This document shows positions 47,301 to 59,300 of a stretch of 64,000 bases of DNA, piece after piece (position 1 is the first letter of the stretch; the number at the start of each line of letters is the position of its first letter). The notes beneath the pieces are model-generated. The model made no database searches. It was not told the DNA's origin and worked only from the letters and a program-made list of their open reading frames with translations. Origin of the DNA: Zeugodacus cucurbitae (Eukaryota > Arthropoda > Insecta > Diptera > Tephritidae); NCBI RefSeq assembly GCF_028554725.1, contig NC_071670.1, positions 5,880,501 through 5,944,500 of the forward strand, in the 5' to 3' direction. The position numbers were made by a program, and so were the translations under genes.

Positions 47301-50300
47301 GTAATCGGTACAATTTCATTTAATATGCAAAATATGAATAATATATAAAACCAGAAAGCGTGCAAAAAACGCCAAGCGGTGCGAAATTTCACGAACAAAT
47401 ATCGACATGTCAAAATGCGAATGTGAAACCATGAGCGCGTCGATTACGTATTCCACGACGAGAGTCATCTGAGGACGCAACTTGTGCTTGCGGAAAGCTT
47501 TGGCTACAGCGATCGTAAAACGTGGAGCGTATCTCAGTGAGCGCATAATAAAATGAAAAAAATAATAATAATTTAGAGAGGAGCAAACAGTCATCCTGCT
47601 GAGCGTGGAAAGGGCAATTTGACCGTTGATGATGACAGTGTAGCGCGCCTTAATTGAAATATGCCACGCGTTAAGATGCTTGTTACTGCATAAATATGCA
47701 TACAATATATTAACAAGCTTGTCAGCGCTAAATGGGTTTGTTGTCACCCGAGCCAGTGCCGCAGTGGGTCAATGAATTCGATTAACTGTTGAACTTGCGC
47801 GCATACGCGACACTGGCCGTGAATGCAATGGAAATTTACGCGATTTATGTGTTTGCAAACATTTTGTAGTTGTTGTTGTTTTTTTATTTTTATTTTTTAA
47901 TATCAAGTGCGCGTTTGGAAACCGGTTTTAGTGAAGTATGCGTGTCGCGCGCACACAAAATAAAAATAATAATTCATTGTATGCAACGCTCATCAGCACG
48001 CTATCGATAGCAAGCGATATCTGTCGGAAATTCCGCTATTAATGCAATTGAAGTTTCATCTATACAAAATAAACCAGTTTGCCTTCAAGCTATAAAATAG
48101 TAGCAAATAGGAAAATGCGCGCCATTGTTGTCTATATAAACTTCGTACCTGTTTACTTACGAAAAATTAATGCATGCGAAAATACATGAACTTGAACTTC
48201 GCTTGCGGGGCCGGCTTGCGGGCGCGCGCGGAATTTGTCTGTAATTAGCGCTAAGCTTATGCCATAGCACACTAACACGCATTTTGTGGTTCGTTTTGTG
48301 TGAAAGAGATAGCATGCATGAGCGATAGTTTTTACAACCGTTAGTCTTGACTGTGTACCGTGTAGATAGGCGCCTTGAAATGTTTCTGATAAAGTTGCGA
48401 CGGGCGTCATTTCAACTAGCGCCGAGTGCAACAGGCGATTAATAATTAGATTTTTTTTGCATTTCGAATGCATTAAGTAATAAAAAATATTGACAAATTG
48501 CACATGTGATTTGAATTAAAGCTGATATGTGCTTATATAAAGTGTAAAGACGAACTGAATACGTTATTTCGAATTGTAAATTAAATGCGTTATTTATTGT
48601 GAGATTTATCGATAAATAACGGTCGATACTATTTTGAATAACCGTTAGATTTTCATTTTAACTGAATAATGATTTTAAATCCGTTCTTTCGAACTGTAAA
48701 TTTAATTCGCGGTTGATTCGTGAGATTTTCGATAATTTTTGAATAACCGTTAGACTTCATTTTAAATGGATAATCATTTTGAAATTCCGTTACATCGAAT
48801 TGTAGATTTAAAGAGCTATACTTTGTGGAATTAATTCGGGAAATTTATCGATAAATAACGCTCGATATTTTTTTGTTTCTACTTCAAAACAGTGCATTCG
48901 TCATGAAGTTTAAATATTCTCAGACATAATTAATCTAAGCTTAAGCAAAAAACTGATCACTCAACCTAATTGGTATGTCAAATTCTGCTTGAAGTTCTTG
49001 TGATCTGCGGACTAGCGAGACTTCACACAATTCACAAAAAGTTCATGAACATTCCACAGTAGATAATACACAACGTGTTCATCTTCATTCACAACTTTTT
49101 TTCTTGTCTAGTTCACTTCCAAAGAAATATTTGATATTTTTTTACTTAGTACAAAGTACGGGTCGTATCACTAGTTCAAATCAGTTGATCACACGACACT
49201 AAAATGTCGACTAGATTAATTGATATTTCTGAACGCGTGTTGTGGCTGCTGTCAATTGATAGCAAGCTGCTAGCCCACACACTAGCAGTTGCTAAAAATA
49301 ATATAAATTGTGCACAGAAAAAAATTTAAAATTTTGATTGGCATAAAACGGTACGCTGATCGCCACTGCATGTGAATGAGTGCTGCCCGAATATATGTAT
49401 GTATGTACATAAATTTGCATAAAATTTAAGAAATTCCAACTCAGCCACCTAACAAGCGCTCACTTGTATCACATTGTAAAAAATCGCAAATTTCTTGCAT
49501 TTCCGCAAATGTTTTGCCAGCGCATAAATCAACAGCAATAAACACCAAATCAAGTCAAGTGGTAAGCGCATTTGTAGAGTGAAAGGCATGAATGGCAGAA
49601 AAAGCACTCGCTTACACTGCAGCAGTTAAATATAAATATATTTTTTTTAATATTTTTAAATGAACTTTGCGCTTGTGATCTGCTGTCTAGCAGTAGTTGT
49701 CACATAAAAAGCATTAATGCGGATAATATTATATGATTTGATGTCAAGAAAGTGTAAAAAGAACTGAAAAACGACAAATATGGCATTCCGCTTCAGCGCG
49801 CTAGTGTAAGGTGAGCGCATTTGTCGGCGCTCAGGTAACAAAGTTTAATTAAAAGTTATTTTTTGTGTTTTGCTAAATAAGTGCTGCGCAAACAAAATCG
49901 ATTTGCGTTTCGTTGATTATGAATATGTGAATACTCGTTGGATAAGGCTTACAGCATATTTTCACAAAGTTAAGAGTTACATAATTCAAGTTTGCATAAT
50001 TGATGGAAATCATAAAAATTTGATTGAAAATATAAAAAAAAATTTATAAAATTATAAAAAAAATTATAAAATAAAAAAAATAATAATAAAATAAAGAAAT
50101 GAATAAATTAAAAAAAAAATATAAAATTAAAAAAACAATAAATTGATGAATTTAAAAAATTATTACTTAAAAAATAGATATAATTAAAAAAAGAAGTAAC
50201 AAAATTGGAAAAAATTAATAAAATTAAAATAAAAAATAATAAATAAAAAATAAATAAAAACAATTAATAAATAATAAAAAAAATTAATAAATAATAAAAA

Positions 50301-53300
50301 AAATTAATAAGTAATAAAAAAAATTAATAACATTAAAAAATAATTAAATTAAAAAAAAAAGAAATAAAAAAAAATGAAAATAAAACATTTGATAAATTTT
50401 AAAAATTATAATAAAATTGAAAAAGAAGTAATAAAATTAAAAAATAATAATAAAATTAATAAAAGAATAAAATTAAAGAATACATAGTAAAAAAAATTAA
50501 TAAAATTAAAAAAAAAATAATATAATTAATAAAATTAAAAATAAAAATTAATAAAATAATAAAATAAAAAATAATATAATTAATAAAATTAAAAATAAAA
50601 ATTAATAAAATAATAAAATAAAAAATATTGCAAAACTATAAAAGAAGATATAATATGTAAAAAAGATAATAAAATTAAAAAAATGAATTATTTTACAAAC
50701 AATTTTAAATTTTTTAAGTTTTACACGAAAATTTAGTAACGGTTGTAAAATTTTAACTGCACATTATTAATAAATTCGATTCAGTGGCAATTAAAATTAC
50801 GAAAATAAATTAAAAAATACGAGGAAAAACTAAAATCAAAACTTAGCGTAGGTGTTGTACTTATTGTCAGTTATTTATAAAAAAAATCTAATAATTCAGG
50901 TATATAGCTAGCTACACAGTAACTGATACTCATTGTGGTTTTGCTTTTGTTTTTTATTAGCACCGTTGAAGCGTGTAATTGACAAAACCAAAAACTAGTT
51001 TTGTGACAAAAGTGTTACATATCAATTATTTATAAACAACAAAAATAGAAATAACGCAATCATAGATTTCTAATTAGAAGAAATATATGTATTTAAAATT
51101 CGAAAAAATAGATTTCTACAAAAACAAAGAAGATTTCTACAAAAAAATGAAAAGAATTTCTAATGAAAAAAAATTATAATCAGCTTATTCGAATTAAAAC
51201 TGTACACATACCGTTAACAAATAAAAATAGAGTAAAAGTTCAAATAAAAATCTTACGAGAGTTCACATTCAAAACAGCTGTTTACGAACTGGTTATCACA
51301 GCCTTAAGCGCAAATTGACAAAATACGCTGCTGGCAAAAAAAAAAAACTATTCATAATTGCTGCCAAGCAATCAACTCTACAAATACTTAACTGATTAAA
51401 GCATCATAAACTAATTTGAGCTATCAATTTCATGTGGATTATAAATTTCAATATACCATACATTCAAAATATATATATGTATTTCAAATATTTTTTATGG
51501 AGACCTTGAAAATGTGCGAATTGAATTTTCCAACGACAAACTGATAAGCGTAAAGCCACCGAAAAAAAGAAACGCAATTGTGTGGCAAATATAATTAATC
51601 ATATCATGAAGTTCTGGTTAATCTTATCGGGTAGTGTCACCACTGATAGCAAGCGGAAAAAATACAACAAATGTGTATGCATAAATACAGTTGAATGCAG
51701 GGAGAAAAAAAAATACTGGAATTTTCGCTAAAATACAATAAAACGCTGTCTAACGCTTGTAGATCATTCCCATTATCAACATCATGTGATTTTGGTACGA
51801 CACGACTGCTACTTTTGCGTATTTCATTTATATTTGCATTGGTGGCAGTCACAAACACGAGTGTTAACTGATAAATCAGGTGAATGTGGCATATATATTT
51901 ATAGTTTTGTAGGTGGGTCTAACTAGATAAATACTCATACTGTGGGTGGTGTTTATGTATAAACATACCCCTTTTTTGTTATTTGGTTGTCATTTTTTTT
52001 TGGTGATAGGTGAAAATTGGTTTTTATTTGCTAATAAATGCGGTACTCATATCAGATCAGCCCACTGCAGGTGGGCTACAAGTAGTTAGCATGCATATAA
52101 ATTTACCTACATACAGGTATATAAAGGGTTTTTCGAAAGGGGCGCTACAAAAGTATACCTATAGACGCTATATTTTTTCTCGCTCTTTTGACATTTCTCT
52201 TTAGTAAGATTTGCCATTTCATCATGGAAAGATATACGATCCAACAACGAGTCAAAATTATTAAAATTTACTACCGAAATTCGGAGTCAGTGGCCTCAAC
52301 TTGTTAGAGTGCTACGCCCAATTTATGGTCGTCAAAATCGAACTGTCAGTTTAATAGTTGAGCGTCTAGTGGAACAAATTTGAATTCACAGGTACAGTTT
52401 ACATTGTACCTTGCAAAGTGAGACAAAGAAGTGCCCGTAGTATCCAAGACCCAAATCAGCCTCTCACACGTCGTTGTCCAAGCGTTGGGCAGCTCTTTTA
52501 CGTCGTTGTGGCGATTTTTTCGAAAAGATCTTGGCCTACACTCTTACAAGTTCAAATTTAAGCAAATAATTGAAGCCGCTTGACCACCAGAAGCGTCGTA
52601 GCTTCGTGAATTGGGCTGAGCAACAACTTGAAAATTATCTGGATTTTCATCTAAAAATCATCTTCAGCAATGAGGCTCATTACTGGCCGAATGGCCTCGT
52701 CAATAAGCAAAATACGCATTATTGGTTAGGCAACAACCCACACATACTCCATAAGTCACCATTGTATCCCGTAAATTACGGTTTGGTGCAGTATATGGAT
52801 CGGCGGGTCATTGGGCCGTACTTCTTCCGTGGTGATCAAGACCGGCACGTTACTGTTTATGGGAATCGCTACTACTAAATGATAACCGACTTTTTTTGGT
52901 CCGAATTGGATGGTATGGACTTGGACAAAATATGATTCCAACAGAATGGCGCCACAAGCCACACAGCGAATGTCACAATCGATTTATTGAAAACCAAGTT
53001 TGGTCAACATGTTATCTCACGAAATGCCACAGTCAATTGTCCGCCTCGCCGTTAGACTAGTTCCTGTGCGAAATCTATGTCGCAGAGTTGCATTTAATTT
53101 TCAATTCGATTAGAATTCAATTAAAAATTAATGTAGATTTTTATTTTGTATGGTAAATCGATCTTAATCAGCGTTTTAATCGAGCTGAGGCTGAGGCTGA
53201 GTTAATTGATCAATTAGCTCCTGTGTGAAAAGGGTATTACATTAGACAATTCTATTAGTGCAATTATCAGCCATTTAAAATACGCATTTATGCACTTAAT

Positions 53301-56300
53301 TTTTCTAGACAACGAAGTCGTAAAAATTAATTAAATGATCTTTCAAGCAATTTATGCATACAACTGTAGCTTAAGCCATTTATGCGTCTCAGTACACATA
53401 CTTTTCTGCGGCATTATGCAATGCATATAAATAAAATGTTGAAATGAAAAAATGTTGTGGCTGGTTATCTACAAGTTGGTATTGTGGCTACAACTTTTCC
53501 GTATATATTAATTAAAAAATAAATATGACACATAAACAAATGTGCAGTAAGCACCACGTATGACTAATAAATAATAATAAACGCTGTCATTTTTGTATAA
53601 ATAATAAAATTCAACAAAAGTAAACAAAACCAAATGCATGTAAACATGGACTCTATCAACTTGTTATAAACTTAAGCGCCCACTAAGTGCCGGCCTTAAG
53701 TCGCCTAGATTGACTGCATTAACTAAATTTACCTAACCAGCTGACCAACTGTCAGATATATAAACAAATGCTTAGCGTAGCTTAAGGGCTGTAAAGTAAA
53801 AATTGCATATTGACGTCATTGAAAAGTTGACAGCAAGTTGCGCTGCACGCGCTAAAATATTTTATCTTATCGTCGATTTTTATTTAATTTAATTTTATTT
53901 AATTTAATTTTTTATGTTCACAATGACAGTGTCATTTGACAGCTGCTAAGCGCGTTGTGTGCGACAGCTGTGCACGAGTGTCAGTTGCTTAATTTGTTGT
54001 TGCATGTTTTTTGTAAATTGCTTTTTGCAATACTTGAGAATTGAAAAAAATATATATGTATGTAGTACTAAATTGGCGGAAACTTAGAAGTTTTTAAGTT
54101 AAGTCAGCATGCAACTGTAAATTATATGCATGAGAATGTATAATATAATTGTCATTAGCTCATTGTCTATCTTCATTAACTGTTTGCACTCAAGTACCGT
54201 AAATTAGTTAATATGTCATGCGTGACGTTATAATTGTCATTTATCAATTACTAACTTGAGAGCGCAGGCTGCGTTAGGCAGGTGAATAAGTTAAGTGATA
54301 CACGAAGTAATTTAGAAAATAATATAAAGGCACATAATGCAAATGCACAAGTAAAATAGAAGAAAAAGTAAATTTAAATAAAAAATAAATTAATTTAAAA
54401 AAATTTATTTAAAAAATATATTAATAAAAAGAAATAAATTAAAAAATAATAAATTTAAAAAATAATAAATTAAAAAAATAAAATACATAAAAAATAAAAT
54501 TATTAAAATAACTAATTAAAAAAAAATAAAAAAAAAATTAAAAAAAAATAAATAAAAAATAATTCAAAAAATTAATTTAAAAAAATAAATAAATAATAAT
54601 TTAAATAAATAAAAAGATTAATTTCAAAAAATTAAGTAAAAAATAATAAAATTATTTTAATTAAAAAATAAATCAATTTAAAAAGTAATAAATTTAAAAA
54701 AAAATAATAAAAATAATTTAAAAAAAATTAAGAAAAATTAATAATAATAAATAATAAAATAATAATAAGTTAAAAAATTATAAATTAAAAAATAATAAAT
54801 AAATTTAAAAAAAATAATAATAAAAAAAATCATTTTTAAAATATAACTAAAATCTCCCCTTCAAAAACAAACAAACGCCATCTAACGCCCGCGGCATCAC
54901 ATGATGAAAAGTGGCTGCAGCGTGTGTATTATCCAAATAAACTTTGCGATTTTCCTCCTGCAATGCCCTACAATGCGTCAGCAAAATTAATAACAACATG
55001 CACAATTTATAGAATTAAAATTTTTTAACAAAAAAAAAAAATAAAGAATTTGAAAATCTTGAGAATAAATTGAAGAATGAAATTTTTCGCACTGCCACAA
55101 TTTGTTTTCAATTTGTACGTCATGTTTACGTAACAGCCATGTTGCGGCTGTGCTAGATATTTCAGCTAGTTGTTGTTTTTATTTCTCGTATAGCTGTACT
55201 TTGCGAAAAATCGATAAATCACTGAAATTGCAACGAAATTTTCAAGAGAGCGCAAAGCAAATTTTAGAGGGTTGTTTTTAAATGGGCTCAATTTTTGTGT
55301 GTGTTTTTGTAAATAAATTACCGGCGAAATGCATTTTCAATGTAATTTTTGTTTGTATATAAAAGTTGTTACTTAATAATGTTCAATTTTCGAATATTTA
55401 TTTTCGAAAATTTTTATTTTTATTTGCACAAATTTGCGCCAAACAAAATTTTGTTTTTAATTTTCTTTGTATTTCAATTTGAATTTTTCGCATAATGGAT
55501 ATACATATATATATTTTTGTTTTAATTTTGCATTTTCAATAAAATAAATGAAAAATTCTGACCAGCTCCAATTACTTAAAATATATTTTTTTCTATTTTT
55601 GAAATTTTTTTTAATTATTTCATTGAATAATAAAATCAAAATTTTATAATAAATAAGTAATTAAAATATTTTCTTCTATTTTTAAATTTTTTTTGCAATT
55701 ATTTCATTAACTATTTTTTTTATATTTCTGTTTTAACTTTGCATTTTTAGTAAAAAATTATAATTTTTTGCACCACCACCAAATACTTAAATTTTATTTA
55801 ATTTTTTTTGTAATTATTTCATTTATTAAAAATTAAAATTTTTAAAATAAATTTTTTTTTAATTTTCTTACTTCAAATAATTTTTTCTCTAATTTTAAAA
55901 TTTTTTTGAAATTATTTCATTGAATAAAAATTAAAATTTTAAAATATTTTTTTTTTTAAGTTTATTTTAAATTTTTAATTCATTAAATTCATGCTTGATT
56001 AAATACTTTTAATTAAAAATCTCAGCACTTTCTATTGAAATAACAGTTGAATGAACTTCACACACAAAATTTTGTACAAATCTCTTTATAGAAAACCGGT
56101 TTTATCAGTCGTGTCAGTGCACGCTGCACATACATATATTGCATATATTAGAATATATTTTATAATAAATGACATTATAATTACAAATGAGCTCATTAAA
56201 ATGCAATAAATAAAGGCAAAGAGAATGTCAAAAAGTTGCAAATCAGTTAAACATAAGCAACATTCTACATTTCCGGCTGCAACTTGCAGTGCAAGTACTT

Positions 56301-59300
56301 AATGTAATGACTTTTTGCAAATTCTTTCAAAGGTGCATACATATGTATGTATGTTTGTATGTTTGTGGAAATATAAAATATTACACGCGCCAGTTGATTT
56401 TAATCTACACTTTTTTCGCTGTCACTTTAATAGAATAATTGACATTGCGCGTTTTAACTCGTAAATCATTCCATACAAACTGGTTTTTGTGCATAAAATT
56501 ATGAAAATGTTAGTAAAAAGTCTGTGAATATTTTTTATGCATTAAACTAATAGAAATGCATTAGATTTATAAAAATAATTGTAATTTGAAAGAAAAATAT
56601 TAGTTTTTGTCAGCTGTTGAATTTGTTATGTTGACATTATCGAAAATCGATAACAACGATTACATAATTTCTGCATTAATTAATGAATAGTTGAAAGTCA
56701 AAAATTAAAAAAGAATTTGTTTGCATTTAATTGAAGTGCTTTCAGCTAGCTGGAAGTAATATTTTGTTTAAAAATTATTTTTGCATAAACATTGCTTTGC
56801 ATAACAATCGAAAATCAACTGAAATTATTTCTTTTAATAAAAATAAATAAAAACCACACACTTGTGCTTGCATTTACGCATTTGGCAGCAGCCCAAAATG
56901 TGTTGTTGTTGCTGTTATATATTTTAATTTAAGTTATAAATATATTTTTGGTATAATTTTTGGGCTCTTCTGCCTGCGCATTTCAAGGCTACATTTGAAT
57001 GTTTTATTGAACTCCAGAATAATAAACATATTTTTTGTGTTTTTTGGGGAAATTTTGCAAAAAAAATACATTTACATGCAATAGCAATCATTTTGCAGTA
57101 AATATGTATGTAAATAAACACTTCCCGCTGTAAGCAATAAATTTGCGAAGGTTAAGCAGTTGTTTTTTTTATATTTTATTGTAAGCAATAACTTTTTATA
57201 CGAGTGAGCACTCCGTTTTTTATCGCAACACAAATTGTCAGTTTCAACATACAAACGTCTCTAACGTATTTACACAAGTGCAATTGCATACGTATTTAAA
57301 CATTTCGAAAATTATTTACTTTTGCAATAATAAATGTCAGTGCAAATATGCGACTAATTATCGACTTGTAGCGAGGTGAAATGCGAGTTCATATGCGGTT
57401 TCGAAGTGATAAATAACGAAATGCAATTGTGGGAATAACGTAAGTGGTGGAAATCACCGGAATTAGTGAGTGCAAATATAAGCAACTGCTTTTGGTTTAC
57501 TGAAGAAAACAAAGATATGTGCTAGAATTTATTATTTTTTTTTATTTACCATTTTTTATTATTGTTATTTATTTTATTTTTTTCTATATTTTTTTTTTTT
57601 AATAATGCTTATTTTTATTTTTTTTTTTAATTTATTATTTTTTATTTTTATTATTTATTTTTTTTTAAATTATTAGTTTTTATTTTTTAATTTTTGTATC
57701 CTTCTTATTTTATTTTTTAATTATTATTTACATTCTTTTTTAATTAATTATTATTTTTTTTAATATTTTTTTATTTATTTCTTTTTTTATTAATATTTTT
57801 AATTTTTTGTAAATATAATTTTTTTTTATTATTTACCATTTTTTATTTTATTATTTTAAAATTATTTTTTTTGTTATTATTATTTTTATTTCTAATTTTT
57901 TTTACTATTTCTTATTTTTTATTATTATTATTTAATTAATTTTTATTTATTTTTTATTATCTTTATTATTTTACAACACTCAAACGTTAGTGCTATCAAT
58001 GCAAACGTCATAAAATAATAAGAAAACAAACATAGTCATAACGTGCTTACTCTTAATTTCATGGCGTATAATGAGTTTACGCCCACAAAGGAGCGAGTAA
58101 GGTCACGCGTTGTACGAAAATAGCATGCCAAACGCGTAAAAACTAAAAAAGTACACGAAAAATGCGAACCAAAAAATCGAAGAAACGTAAATAAGAGCAT
58201 TGCGCTCACGCTTGTGTCGGATGCATAAGTTGCGAGTTTGAGTTGCGTACCAAAAGGACGAGCCTCCAGTATATGCTACGCACTTTGTTGGTAATTTAAA
58301 GAGCGGAGCATGAGTAGAAAATTTGGTTGAAGCACGTGTATAGAGTTTAACGACTTTGTGCGCTATAGGATTTCGTTGCATGGCGGCGAATGAGCAATAA
58401 TAGCAAGCAATGAACTTTTAGTTGGTACCAAAAATTGTGAAAAAACTAAATTGTTGATTAAAGGGAATAAAATCAAAAAAATAAAATCACGAAAAATATT
58501 TTTATTTAACATTTATTTATTTACATTGTATGTAAATTGACACTGTAAACTCTTTGCAAAAATTGCAGCTCTAAACAGTGTATAAGCAGTTATGCAATTT
58601 ATCGATAAATGACAAAATGAAGAAAACAAAAATATTTTAATTTGAATTATAATTCAAGAGGCCAAAATTTGCTTGTGTTATGCGATATTTTTCAATATTT
58701 ATTAATTAAAATAATATTGCAACAAAAACCTACGTCATTACACTTAAGCAAAGGAAGCTAGCTATCTGTTCAGCTAGATAAGAGTGCATATAATTTAAAG
58801 ATACAAAAACTACGCAGTCATACAGTCATACAAAGTACAAAACAAAACAAAAATATTGTTTTACTTCCAATTAGCAACAAAACAATACAAAAATATGTAT
58901 CTACAGATATTTCTTTCAAAAATTAGCACAAGTATTAGAAATTGCGCACGAGCCAATGACCAAACAGTGAGTGCTTTTGGCGAAAAAAAAAAATCGCACG
59001 TAGTACTCTCAACGTCAGTTACGTAACAAACGACAAAACGCTAAATATACATATACTCAATGGAAAAAAATTCGCTATACACACACCTTTCTAATATATG
59101 TATAATCTTATCATCACTTTACGCTATTCATAAACGAGCGCAATGAGCTGGGCAGTTTTCAAGCAGCGCGGTGTATTGGGGAAGGGCGCGGCCGTAAAGT
59201 TAAATTAGCCGTGTGATAAGAAAAAAAACGTTACAAGTGTTAGCGTAAAAGTGGGTGGCGTGGCAACATTTAGCAAACGGTAAACTATAATTATGTTAAC

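Noticed and set aside
47316..47747. 143-codon minus-strand frame
   Set aside because: No conserved motif and no convincing splice sites. Likely chance in a GC-richer intron block.
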